NCBI GenBank assembly: GCA_946411505.1
Contig: CAMKEG010000001.1
Coordinates: 186,001 to 250,000, forward strand
DNA length: 64,000 nucleotides
Reading direction: 5' to 3'
Source: an uncultured Treponema sp.
Lineage (GTDB): Bacteria; Spirochaetota; Spirochaetia; Treponematales; Treponemataceae
The position numbers and the translations under genes are program-made. This document shows, piece after piece, positions 17,917-25,412 of this stretch. Under the pieces are notes generated by a model. It did no database searches, was not told the origin of the DNA, and saw only the letters and a program-made list of their open reading frames with translations. Positions within the stretch are counted from its first letter, which is position 1. Each line of letters opens with the position of its first letter.

Positions 17917-19678
17917 GTTTTTCATAAACTTTTCGAGCTTCCTCTTTTGTGGAGGCAGGGTACTGGGGAAGCTGCAAATTTGACAGAATCTTGAGGCCTT
18001 TTTTGTAAAGGGCGGGGCGGCCCATGAAGCGGCAAATCGAATACAGGGCCTCGCACAGTTCCTTCAACAAGGCCTCTTGGCCCGGCTGGGCCGACTTGAA
18101 CAAGGCCTCGACAGAATCCATCAAAAGGCCCCTCGGGTCGTAGCCGCACGCTTGGACGGATTTTAGCGCGGCGACCAAGACGCTTTCGTCCTTGGCGCTG
18201 TTGAGGACCCTTGAAAGCTTTGCGGCGGCGTCTTCCGAGCCGAACAATGAAAGCATGGAAATCGCGGCCGTTTCCTGCTCAAGCGAAAATGAAAAAAGCT
18301 CGTCGCCGCCTGCGCTTCCGATGGAGCCGCCCAAGCTGTTTTGGCTCATCCTCTTCTCAAAATAATCGTTTAAAATCCAGTCGGAATCATGCAGAAAAAC
18401 TTTTTCGGCCTCGCCGTAGCCTCCGCCTTCCAGCCGCGCCCTCCGGCCCTTTGAGGCGGCTTCCTGAGCCCGCTTGTAGTCCTTGCTTTGGCTTTCATAA
18501 AAATGGCGGAAGCTCTTTCGTTTTTCGCCCTGGCCTTTGGCCGCCTGCGAGGCTTTGACAAAGCGCCAGCTTGCGACGCTCCAGTTTCTTGAAGTGAGGG
18601 TTATGTTTCCGTTGGAGCCAAAAAGGACGTAATCCCAGTTGAATTTTTTTGTCTTGGGCGGAAAGCGGGCCAGCCTGATTTTTTTTCCCGAATATGAGTA
18701 AAGGGCGGCGGAGTCTCCTTGGGCCAAGAAAATTCCGTCCAAAATTGCGTCCAAACTTTCAAGCGAACTTATTTCATTGACCGTGAAGGCGGCGTCGAGG
18801 ACGGCTTTTTTTTCGTCCAGGACGGCCACCCTTGTTCCGCCGGAAACTTTTGAGGCGGCGACAATTTTTCCGGCCGAGCCGCCCTTGCAAAAAAGGACTT
18901 TTTGGCCAAGGCCCGAGTCCTTTATGAGCCACTTGGACTCGGCCTCGCCGCCGGACGCCGAGCAAAGGCCGACGCTTCCATCCGAAAAGGACAGGAGGAC
19001 GCCGCCCTCAACGGAAAAGGCTCCTGTCACAAGGCCTGAAAAAACTATCCTTTCGATGGTTTCCCCAAAGGGGCCGACGCGCAAGGCGGCGCTTTTGGAG
19101 CCTTCCTCCGCCTCCAAAAAGGCCAAGACGCTTCCGTCGTCCAACTGGCGCGGCTCAAGGCTTGAGGAAAGGCGCTCCAATTTGGCCTTCCATTTTTGGA
19201 TTCCGTTGATTCCAAAGCAGGCGGCGCAATCCTTTCCAAAAACTAATGTCCTTCCGTCGCGCAAAGGAAGGGGCGCAAAGGCCGCCTCAAAGTCCAAGGG
19301 CTTTTGCCAGAGGACAAGGCCGCTGGGATTTAAAAGGCAAAGTCGCTTGTTCCTTAAAATTACAAAGGCAAAGTCGTCCCGGTCAACGGCGGCAAGGGCC
19401 GTGGCGGAGGCAGGAAGGCCTTTTTGCCATAAAACTTGTCCGCTTTGCGTGAAGGCGTCGGCCATTTTTCCGTCCGCAAAGTCCATCCATCCGTAGGAGG
19501 TTTTTATAGGACGAGCCGCAAGCGCGCCGCTCAAAACGGAAAGCCAAGAGTAGGAGACTTTTCCCATGTCCAGGTCGGAAACAAGGCTTTCCTCTTGGGC
19601 CGCCGGCGCCCCGCAAAAAAGCATGGCCGCCGCAAAAAATGCTAGAAAGTTTCTGAACTTGTATGAAAAAAGATACAT
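17897..19678 (-). CDS. Exported beta-propeller-like protein with C-terminal helical repeats
   Basis: 593 aa. The start at 19678 is set by GGAGAGTTT; N-terminus YKFRNFLAFFAAAMLFCGAPAA is a signal peptide. Residues about 40-410 hold repeated beta units of PQQ/quinoprotein type (GQVLWQKGLPASATALAAV, LCLLNPSGLVLWQKPLD, CFGINGIQKWKAKL). Residues about 430-593 are helical with HEAT-like pairs (ETAAISMLSLFGSEDAAAKL, ESVLVAALKSVQACGYDP). No catalytic motif is seen; a periplasmic scaffold or assembly role is inferred. It starts 17 nt after the rlmD stop, so the two probably share a transcript. No family name recognised. Confidence 0.7.
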   Translation of the reverse strand: MYLFSYKFRNFLAFFAAAMLFCGAPAAQEESLVSDLDMGKVSYSWLSVLSGALAARPIKTSYGWMDFADGKMADAFTQSGQVLWQKGLPASATALAAVDRDDFAFVILRNKRLCLLNPSGLVLWQKPLDFEAAFAPLPLRDGRTLVFGKDCAACFGINGIQKWKAKLERLSSSLEPRQLDDGSVLAFLEAEEGSKSAALRVGPFGETIERIVFSGLVTGAFSVEGGVLLSFSDGSVGLCSASGGEAESKWLIKDSGLGQKVLFCKGGSAGKIVAASKVSGGTRVAVLDEKKAVLDAAFTVNEISSLESLDAILDGIFLAQGDSAALYSYSGKKIRLARFPPKTKKFNWDYVLFGSNGNITLTSRNWSVASWRFVKASQAAKGQGEKRKSFRHFYESQSKDYKRAQEAASKGRRARLEGGGYGEAEKVFLHDSDWILNDYFEKRMSQNSLGGSIGSAGGDELFSFSLEQETAAISMLSLFGSEDAAAKLSRVLNSAKDESVLVAALKSVQACGYDPRGLLMDSVEALFKSAQPGQEALLKELCEALYSICRFMGRPALYKKGLKILSNLQLPQYPASTKEEARKVYEKLAQLKL

Positions 19679-19695
19679 AAACTCTCCAAAACTGT

Positions 19696-20931
19696 CTACT
19701 TTAGGATACAAGTTAACAATGTTTCTAGGTGGCTGGTCTGCGGATAAAAGTCCAAAAGCCTTATGTCGCATACTTCGTAGCCGGCTTCCTGCAACTTTTG
19801 GATGTCGCGGGCCTGTGTGCTGGGGTTGCAGGAAAGGTATTTGACGACCGGCATTCCGCTTTGGCAAATCCAGTCCAAGGCTTCCTTTTCCATTCCGCTT
19901 CTGGGCGGGTCCACCACGGCGGCGTCTATTTTTCCAAGGCGCTCAAGCAGGGAGGAGGCGTGCTTTTTGGCGAAGTCGGCTCCGCTTATGCCGTAGCTTT
20001 CGTGGCCTTTTCCGGCCATGTTTTGCTCGGCAAAGACCATCGCGCCCCGGTTTCGCTCCACCATGACGACGTTCTCAAAGATGTCGGCCAAAAAGACGCT
20101 GAAAGTTCCCGCGCCCGAATAAAAGTCCAAGGCGTTCTTTCCGGAAAGGCCTTGCAACAGGACGGGAATCGTCTTTTCCAGGACTTCTATGTTGGACTGA
20201 AAGAAGCCCTGCGCGTCAAAGGCTATTTTCTTTCCCAAAAGCTCGATTTGAACCGGGCATTGCTCGTCCTGGCTTATTCCCTCAAAGCGCGGCCTTATGT
20301 ACTTTTTTCCCCGCTTTTTCTTTTCCTTGGAGCTCATTTTTTTGTAGGCCTTTGGGCCGCCTTCTTTTTCCCGCTCAAGCGCGATGGAAAGGGCTGGCTC
20401 GGCCTTTTCGTTTCCAAAAAGCGTTCCGCGCCCCCTCGGCCTTTTGTCCATCGGAACTTCCTTGAACCATTCGTTTATCGGGGCGACGGCCACGGGGCAG
20501 TTGTCTATCGCCACGACGTCGTTTGTTCCCCGGCCTTCCATTCCGCCGTCGTGAAGCTGGAAGCGGCTCCTGTAGCCCAAGGGGGAGCCGGAGACCGTCT
20601 GTATTTTTGGAATCCTCACGCCGGCCCTTTCCATGAGCTCGGCCAAAATTCCCGCCTTAAGCTCCGTCTGGTAGGCCCAGTCAATGTGCATCAAGTTGCA
20701 GCCGCCGCATTTTCCGTAAAGGGGGCAGGCAGGCAAAACCCTTTTGGGCGAGGCTTCCAGGACCTTGACTATTTTGGCCTCGTCGTAGTCCCTGAAGCTT
20801 TGCGTTATCTCTATCTCAAGCTTTTCGCCGGGAACCGCGTAGGGCACGAAAACGTTTTTGTTGTCGATTTTGCCCATGCATTTTCCGCCAAAAATCATTT
20901 TTTCCGCTGTGATTACGCTTGATAAATTCAT
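19696..20931 (-). CDS. rlmD: 23S rRNA (uracil-1939-C5)-methyltransferase RlmD
   Basis: 411 aa. Iron-sulphur Cys motif CPLYGKCGGCNLMHI near residue 70, SAM motif NALDFYSGAGTFSVFLAD near 265, DAAVVDPPRSGMEKEAL near 335, catalytic YLSCNPSTQARD near 365. These mark the RumA/RlmD group of SAM-dependent m5U methyltransferases; RlmCD-type target choice cannot be told from sequence alone. A Lys-rich insert (KKMSSKEKKKRGKK) near residue 195 is unusual. Promoter with -10 at 20941-20946 leaves almost no leader before ATG 20931. Confidence 0.88.
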   Translation of the reverse strand: MNLSSVITAEKMIFGGKCMGKIDNKNVFVPYAVPGEKLEIEITQSFRDYDEAKIVKVLEASPKRVLPACPLYGKCGGCNLMHIDWAYQTELKAGILAELMERAGVRIPKIQTVSGSPLGYRSRFQLHDGGMEGRGTNDVVAIDNCPVAVAPINEWFKEVPMDKRPRGRGTLFGNEKAEPALSIALEREKEGGPKAYKKMSSKEKKKRGKKYIRPRFEGISQDEQCPVQIELLGKKIAFDAQGFFQSNIEVLEKTIPVLLQGLSGKNALDFYSGAGTFSVFLADIFENVVMVERNRGAMVFAEQNMAGKGHESYGISGADFAKKHASSLLERLGKIDAAVVDPPRSGMEKEALDWICQSGMPVVKYLSCNPSTQARDIQKLQEAGYEVCDIRLLDFYPQTSHLETLLTCILK

Positions 20932-20947
20932 CGTAAAGTTATATTAT
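20919..20947 (+). promoter_or_regulatory. Promoter of the lipase-like gene, sharing its -10 with the divergent rlmD promoter
   Basis: TTGATA (20919-20924), 17-nt spacer, TATTAT (20942-20947). Leader of about 18 nt with GAGCGGAG before ATG 20972. Confidence 0.75.
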
Positions 20948-20969
20948 CATATATTGAGCGGAGTTTCAA
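20941..20969 (-). promoter_or_regulatory. Promoter of rlmD
   Basis: Minus strand TTGAAA (20964-20969), 17-nt spacer, TAATAT (20941-20946), then 9 nt to ATG 20931. The -10 occupies the same base pairs as the divergent promoter's -10. Confidence 0.65.
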
Positions 20970-20971
20970 TT

Positions 20972-21913
20972 ATGACGACAAACAGTTTTTATCAAACAAT
21001 GAAGGACGGAACGGAAATCCATGTAATGCGCTGGATTCCCGACGATGAGATAAAGGGCGTGGTCCAGCTTAGCCACGGAATGAGCGAGCACAGCCTCCGC
21101 TACGACAAAATCGGCTGCATTTTCGCGGAGAACGGCTGGGTCCTCTGCGCCCATGACCACCGGGGCCACGGAAAGACCGCCCAAAAGGCGGAGGCGGCCG
21201 GAAGCGGAAAATTCGGCTATCTGGCAGACAAGGACGGCTTTGACAAGGTGACCGACGACTTGCTTGAAGTCATCCTTAACCTCAAGGCGGACTTTCCGCA
21301 AAAAAAATGCTTTTTGCTGGGCCATTCGTTCGGCTCGATTGTTTCCCAAAATTTCATGGAAAAATACGGCGACGAGATTGACGGGGCCGTCCTTTGCGGA
21401 ACGACGGGCCCCCGCCAAGGCCTTATGCGGGGCGCGAAAATCGTCTTTGGCCTGAACGCCCTTTTGCTCGGAAAAAAACACCGCTCGTCGTTGGACGCGC
21501 GGCTGGCCTTTTTCGGCTACAACTCCCGTGTTCCCCGGCCCAAAAAGCCTTTCTCATGGCTCAGCAAAAACGACTTCAACGTCCAGATGTACGAGGCCGA
21601 CCAGTGGTGCGGAATCCTTCCCACCGCCGAATTCTTTTTGGAAATCGTCCGCGGCCTTTACAAGGTTCACCAGCCAAAGGCGATTAAAAAAATCCCCAAG
21701 GACCTTCCCGTTTACTTCATATACGGTTCCGACGACCCGGTCGGCAGCTATGGAAAGACGATAAAAAAGCTCATCGCCGAATACAAGAAAAACGGAATGG
21801 CCGACGTAGGCGAAAAAGTCTGGGCCGGCGACCGCCACGAGATTTTCAACGAGCTTGACGGCGACGAAGCGGTGAAAGACGTCATAAAATGGCTCTGCGA
21901 CAGGGCGTCTTGA
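20972..21913 (+). CDS. Alpha/beta-hydrolase, lysophospholipase/monoacylglycerol-lipase type
   Basis: 313 aa. VQLSHGMSEHSLRYD (oxyanion region), AHDHRGHGKTAQ near residue 70, nucleophile elbow LLGHSFGS with Ser about 119, YGSDDPVG with acid Asp near 253, and a late His in GDRHEIFNE. This order is typical of the PldB/MGL serine-hydrolase branch that acts on lysophospholipids or monoacylglycerols. No signal peptide, so cytoplasmic. Start chosen at ATG 20972 because it follows GAGCGGAG and matches family N-termini; upstream codons overlap rlmD. Stands alone before the RNA repeat region. Confidence 0.82.
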   Translation: MTTNSFYQTMKDGTEIHVMRWIPDDEIKGVVQLSHGMSEHSLRYDKIGCIFAENGWVLCAHDHRGHGKTAQKAEAAGSGKFGYLADKDGFDKVTDDLLEVILNLKADFPQKKCFLLGHSFGSIVSQNFMEKYGDEIDGAVLCGTTGPRQGLMRGAKIVFGLNALLLGKKHRSSLDARLAFFGYNSRVPRPKKPFSWLSKNDFNVQMYEADQWCGILPTAEFFLEIVRGLYKVHQPKAIKKIPKDLPVYFIYGSDDPVGSYGKTIKKLIAEYKKNGMADVGEKVWAGDRHEIFNELDGDEAVKDVIKWLCDRAS

Positions 21914-21940
21914 CCCGCGGAAAATATATTGCCTAACAAC

Positions 21941-22103
21941 AAAAAAAAACGCGTCTCCCAGTCTCGGTCGGCATCGCGAAATCGCTAGCTAGCGTCGCTA
22001 CTCGCTGTCTGCGTCTTGAAACTATTAACTCCGCCGCTAAAGCGGCGGACGCAGACAGAGAGTTTTCGCAATGTCGCCCGCTCCTTTGCGACGCGTTTTT
22101 TTT
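21941..22103 (-). ncRNA. Structured repeat RNA, copy a
   Basis: Read on the minus strand, it begins with an A run and ACGCGTC (22090-22096) and ends with GACGCGT (21949-21955) and a T run. Inside is a nested hairpin: GCGAAA/TTTCGC, ACTC/GAGT, GTCTGCGTC/GACGCAGAC, CGCCGC/GCGGCG. The single-stranded parts AATAGTTTCAAG and GCGAGTAGCGACG match the other three copies. It lies downstream of the lipase gene, on the opposite strand, head to head with copy b. Confidence 0.7.
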
Positions 22104-22114
22104 ATCGTTTACAA

Positions 22115-22133
22115 GCCCTTTGCCCGGGGCAAG
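22115..22133 (+). repeat. Left arm of an inverted repeat around RNA copy b
   Basis: GCCCTTTGCCCGGGGCAAG. Its reverse complement recurs at 22326-22344 with one mismatch. The arms enclose copy b and only that copy. Confidence 0.7.
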
Positions 22134-22149
22134 TGGCGCTAAATTAGAT

Positions 22150-22303
22150 AAAAAACGCGCGAAGGCGTCGGACGGTTGGCGGAAACTCTCATTTTGCCCC
22201 TGCCGCGTTATACGGCAGGCGTAAATAGTTACAAGGGGCAAAATGCGAGTAGCGACGATATCTAGCGGTTCCGCCAATCGTACGACAACTGGAAGCGTTT
22301 TTT
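22150..22303 (+). ncRNA. Structured repeat RNA, copy b
   Basis: Outer stem AAAAAACGC/GCGTTTTTT, then GGCGGAA/TTCCGCC, ACTC/GAGT, TTTTGCCCC/GGGGCAAAA and CTGCCG/CGGCAG. The loops AAATAGTTACAAG and GCGAGTAGCGACG are shared with the other copies. The 3' T run would end transcription. It lies 46 nt upstream of the pcnB -35 hexamer. Confidence 0.7.
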
Positions 22304-22325
22304 GATTTACATACATTTTGCGTCT

Positions 22326-22344
22326 CTTGCTCCGGGCAAAGGGC
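22326..22344 (-). repeat. Right arm of the inverted repeat around RNA copy b
   Basis: Minus strand GCCCTTTGCCCGGAGCAAG, 18 of 19 positions identical to the arm at 22115-22133. Either an outermost stem of a longer transcript or terminal repeats of a small mobile unit. Confidence 0.7.
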
Positions 22345-22349
22345 GCGTC

Positions 22350-22379
22350 TTGACTTAGGGCCGCCTTTTTTGCTAGAAT
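22350..22379 (+). promoter_or_regulatory. Promoter of pcnB
   Basis: TTGACT (22350-22355), 18-nt spacer, TAGAAT (22374-22379) with TGC directly before it (extended -10). Nine nt separate it from the GTG at 22389, so there is practically no leader. Confidence 0.75.
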
Positions 22380-22388
22380 GGCCGCATT

Positions 22389-23558
22389 GTGTTGTACCGC
22401 TACGGAAAAGACAAAAACGGCCGTCCTGTAAAAAAGGCCATAGTCTATACAAAAGAAGAGCATAAAATACCGTTAAATAAAATAGACCTTGACGCCATAG
22501 GCGTAATCCGCCGCCTTAAGGACGCGGGCTTTTCGGCCTACATAGTGGGCGGAGCCGTCCGCGACCTTATTTTGGGCAACACGCCCAAGGACTTTGACAT
22601 CACGACGGACGCCACGCCCTCAAAAATCAAGCGCATTTTTAGGAATTCCCGCATAATCGGCCGCCGCTTTAGGCTTGTGCACGTTTTCTTCGGCCCAAAA
22701 ATATTTGAGGTCAGCACCTTCCGTTCCACCGCCGAAGGCTCAATCGGAAACGACTTCGGCTCGATGGACGAGGACGTCATGAGGCGCGACTTCACGCTGA
22801 ACGCGCTTTACTACGACCCCCTGCAGGAGCAGGTTATTGACTACGTGGGCGGCGTCCGCGACATAAGGAAGGGAGCCCTAAAGCCCGTCATTCCCTTGGA
22901 CAGAATTTTTGTCGAAGACCCCGTCCGAATGCTTCGCGCGGTCAAGTATTCGGCCACCACCGGCTGCAAGATGAGCTGGACTCTCCGCCATAAAATCAGA
23001 AAGTCGGCCAGCCTTTTGTCGCCCGTGTCTCCCTCGCGCCTGACGGAGGAAATGCTCAAGATAATCAACTCCGGCCACGCCTACGACATCGTGAGCGAAG
23101 CCTTGGACACGGACTTGTACATGGCCCTGCAGCCGTCCGCCACGGAATTCATGTTCAGCGACAAAAAGTTCGAGAAGTCCTACATGCAAAACCTAAAGCG
23201 CCTTGACGCGCTCAACGTTGTCGAAAAGGACGCCCGCCTTGGAAAAAAGCTGGCCTACTTGATAAAGGACTTCATCCTAACCTTGACCGACTGGAAAAGG
23301 GAAATAGAGAAAAAATCCTCCGCCGGCGAGCTTTACATAAAGACTTGGGACCAGTGCCGCCATTTTGTGCTTCCGATGAACCCCCAGCGCACGGAGCTGG
23401 AATACGCGATTAGAAGCGTCTTGCGCGAAATCGGCGTCAACATCCGCATTCCCAAGAACGACGGGCAGGGCGACGCCGAGGGCGGCTCCAAAAGGCCCCG
23501 CCGCCGAAGACGAAGGGCCCGCAATCCCCAAATCCGCGAAGAGTCCGACGCGCTCTGA
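22389..23558 (+). CDS. pcnB: Poly(A) polymerase / CCA-adding-type nucleotidyltransferase
   Basis: 389 aa. Nucleotidyltransferase head AYIVGGAVRDLILGNTPKDFDITTDATP near residue 50, with DFD as the metal-binding Asp pair, then IIGRRFRLVHVFFG and RRDFTLNALYYDP, then a helical RNA-binding body (VEDPVRMLRAVKYSA). The RRFRLVHV form of the motif points to PcnB-type poly(A) polymerase, but class II CCA-adding enzymes are very similar. The two tRNAs near 33.9 kb lack an encoded CCA, so a CCA-adding enzyme must exist somewhere. The Arg-rich tail (PRRRRRRARN) fits RNA binding. Start is GTG 22389 or TTG 22392, close to the predicted +1. Confidence 0.85.
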   Translation: MLYRYGKDKNGRPVKKAIVYTKEEHKIPLNKIDLDAIGVIRRLKDAGFSAYIVGGAVRDLILGNTPKDFDITTDATPSKIKRIFRNSRIIGRRFRLVHVFFGPKIFEVSTFRSTAEGSIGNDFGSMDEDVMRRDFTLNALYYDPLQEQVIDYVGGVRDIRKGALKPVIPLDRIFVEDPVRMLRAVKYSATTGCKMSWTLRHKIRKSASLLSPVSPSRLTEEMLKIINSGHAYDIVSEALDTDLYMALQPSATEFMFSDKKFEKSYMQNLKRLDALNVVEKDARLGKKLAYLIKDFILTLTDWKREIEKKSSAGELYIKTWDQCRHFVLPMNPQRTELEYAIRSVLREIGVNIRIPKNDGQGDAEGGSKRPRRRRRRARNPQIREESDAL

Positions 23559-24431
23559 TTATTTTGTGATTTTGTCGATTATTATGCTCACTTCCTCAAT
23601 CAAGATGCCGGTGAACTTTTCTATGTTTTCGATTATGTATTGCTGCAGCTTGTAGACCTCTCCGGTAAGCTGCTTTCCGAAGGGAACGTCGACGGTAATC
23701 GTGATGCGGTAGCCCCGCGAGTTTGTCTTTATCGTGATTTTTCGGACGCGGATGTTGGAGTCAAACTCGCCGACGCAGTGCATGGTCATTTGGGTGAGCG
23801 CCGCCTCCGAAATTGAGACGCGGCCCTTCTTTGAAAATTCCGGCGTCACAACCGACTTCTCAAAGACTTCCTTGCCGGAGCCTTTCCTTAAAATTTTTGA
23901 CACGGGGCCGCTTTTGCTGAAGAAGACCTTGAGCGAATCGTAAAAAATTTTAGGATAGTTGCGCTTTATCTCAATCGCGGGAACCGGAATCACGTGCTTT
24001 CCCTCGATTTGCCTTGAGCGTATGGCCTTGTCTATTTCCTCCCGCGTCGCTATGTCCTCAATCTTTATTATGTTCTGCGGCGGCGGAAGCTGGAGGCGGG
24101 TGGCGATTTTTACGGCCATCTTTTCCGACGTTCCGATTAAAAGAATTTTCTTGAACTTGTTCTGCCTGATTTTAAGGGCTATTTCGTCGCGGCGCTCCTT
24201 GTCGTCAAAGACGGCCACGCGGACGGCTCCCATGTAGGTCTTTTCGCTCTTGGCCGACTTTCCGCCGATGATTTTGTCGTCGACAATCAAAAGGCCGTCG
24301 TCTATTATGGCGGAAATTCCGTATTTTTGGGCGAGCAGCTTTGCCTTGAAGCTTTTTCCTGTTCCGCTCTCTCCGACGAGGGCGTACACTTGAATGTTTT
24401 TAAATCTATTCAGCAAATCTGAAAGTTCCAT
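23559..24431 (-). CDS. P-loop protein with C-terminal Asp23/Gls24-like domain
   Basis: 290 aa. N-terminal nucleotide-binding loop YALVGESGTGKSFKAKLLAQ at residues about 13-32, then a compact ATPase-like part (VAVFDDKERRDEIALKIRQ, LLIGTSEKMAVKIATRLQLP). The last 110 residues (GRVSISEAALTQMTMHCVG, VRKITIKTNSRGYRITITVDV, LQQYIIENIEKFTGI) resemble the Asp23/Gls24 envelope-stress domain of Firmicutes. I do not know this combination as a named family. The start at 24431 lies 7 nt after a TAGAAT box, a leaderless layout. It converges on pcnB with touching stops. Confidence 0.6.
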   Translation of the reverse strand: MELSDLLNRFKNIQVYALVGESGTGKSFKAKLLAQKYGISAIIDDGLLIVDDKIIGGKSAKSEKTYMGAVRVAVFDDKERRDEIALKIRQNKFKKILLIGTSEKMAVKIATRLQLPPPQNIIKIEDIATREEIDKAIRSRQIEGKHVIPVPAIEIKRNYPKIFYDSLKVFFSKSGPVSKILRKGSGKEVFEKSVVTPEFSKKGRVSISEAALTQMTMHCVGEFDSNIRVRKITIKTNSRGYRITITVDVPFGKQLTGEVYKLQQYIIENIEKFTGILIEEVSIIIDKITK

Positions 24432-24438
24432 CAAAATA

Positions 24439-24467
24439 ATTCTAGCGCTAGTCATTAAAAAATGCAA
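24439..24467 (-). promoter_or_regulatory. Promoter of the P-loop/Gls24-like gene
   Basis: Minus strand TTGCAT (24462-24467), 17-nt spacer, TAGAAT (24439-24444) preceded by AGCGC, 7 nt to ATG. The -35 overlaps the 3' end of the RluA-family gene. Confidence 0.6.
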
Positions 24468-25338
24468 GAAAATCTTGCGGAACTGGAGCCTCCAAAAGGG
24501 GCGGAAGGCCCAAGCCGTTGTCGGGAAACTCCATTCTCATCGAGCGCAAAAAAAATCTTTTTCCTTCGGAGCCGTAAGCCTTGTCGCCCAAAAGGGGAAA
24601 GCCGTGGAAGGCGCTTTGGGCCCGTATCTGCCTTTTTCTTCCGGTGAAGATTTGGTATTGGACAAGGCTTATTTCCTTGCCGCCAAAAGTCGCGGCCTTC
24701 AAGGGCTTGGCGATTGTCTTGGCCGCCGCGCCGTCGTCTTGGCCGGCCTGGGGAGTGAAAAAGCCTTCGCGCCTTTCTTGGACCGAAAGCCGGTCCTCCC
24801 ATAGGCATTCTTTTTGCAGGCGGCCTTCGGCTATTCCCCAGTAATATTTTTTTATTTCATGCGACTTGATTTTTTCGCTAAACCAGCGAGCGCCGGCCAT
24901 GGACTGCGAAACCGCCAAAAGTCCGCTCGTCCCCTTGTCAAGGCGGTGGAGGGGCGCGGGAACAAAGGCCAAGGCCGCCGTCTTTTGCCCCGCGAAATAT
25001 TCCGCGACGGAGCCTTGCCCGTGGACGGAAACTCCCGCCGGCTTGTCGATGAAAAGCAGGTGCTCGTTTTTAAAGATGATTGGGTAGGGGCAGGGCGCCG
25101 CCTTTCGCTCTTCCGGCAAATTTTCGTCCGGAGCCAGCAGGAAGGCGGCCGCGGAAAGGACGTCGCCCTCTTGGGTAAGGCTTGAGGCCTGGGCCTTTTT
25201 TCCGTTCAGCTTAACGAGGCCCTTCCTTAGCGCGGCCAGGATTTCCCCTTGGGAATTTTTGGCCAAAAGGCGCCTTAAAAGCCTGTCCAGGCGCCTGCCG
25301 GCGTCGTCGGCCCCCAATGTCCATTCCTTCCGTTCCAT
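24448..25338 (-). CDS. RluA-family pseudouridine synthase
   Basis: 296 aa. N-terminal S4-type RNA-binding part (RRLDRLLRRLLAKNSQGEILAAL, VKLNGKKAQASSLTQEGDVL), then the catalytic domain with PAPLHRLDKGTSGLLAVSQS near residue 145 (catalytic Asp in HRLD), YYWGIAEGRL, and FTGRKRQIRAQSAFHGFPLLGDKAYGS-type substrate motifs. It isomerises uridines in 23S rRNA; RluC-like site choice is likely but unproven. The ATG at 25338 is preferred to 25347 because the latter overlaps the -10 box (25346-25351). Divergent from the PAP2-like gene. Confidence 0.88.
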   Translation of the reverse strand: MERKEWTLGADDAGRRLDRLLRRLLAKNSQGEILAALRKGLVKLNGKKAQASSLTQEGDVLSAAAFLLAPDENLPEERKAAPCPYPIIFKNEHLLFIDKPAGVSVHGQGSVAEYFAGQKTAALAFVPAPLHRLDKGTSGLLAVSQSMAGARWFSEKIKSHEIKKYYWGIAEGRLQKECLWEDRLSVQERREGFFTPQAGQDDGAAAKTIAKPLKAATFGGKEISLVQYQIFTGRKRQIRAQSAFHGFPLLGDKAYGSEGKRFFLRSMRMEFPDNGLGLPPLLEAPVPQDFLAFFND

Positions 25339-25345
25339 GCCGCGC

Positions 25346-25374
25346 ATTTTAGCGCAAAAGGCCGGGGCCTTCAA
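25346..25374 (-). promoter_or_regulatory. Promoter of the RluA-family gene
   Basis: Minus strand TTGAAG (25369-25374), 17-nt spacer, TAAAAT (25346-25351) preceded by GCGC, 7 nt to ATG 25338. Confidence 0.7.
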
Positions 25375-25377
25375 CTC

Positions 25378-25406
25378 TTGAATAAGAAAATTATTTGCGC
25401 TATCAT
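25378..25406 (+). promoter_or_regulatory. Promoter of the PAP2-like gene
   Basis: TTGAAT (25378-25383), 17-nt spacer, TATCAT (25401-25406) preceded by GCGC, 6 nt to ATG 25413. Its -35 is back to back with that of the divergent RluA promoter (3 nt apart), so the two polymerase sites may compete. Confidence 0.65.
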
Positions 25407-25412
25407 TGTAGA

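Noticed and set aside
19729..20922. 397-codon open frame antisense to rlmD
   Set aside because: Same cause: mirror of a well supported gene, without ribosome-binding site or known motif.
21941..22344. CRISPR array
   Set aside because: Only two copies in opposite orientation and no regular spacing; no cas genes anywhere in the window.
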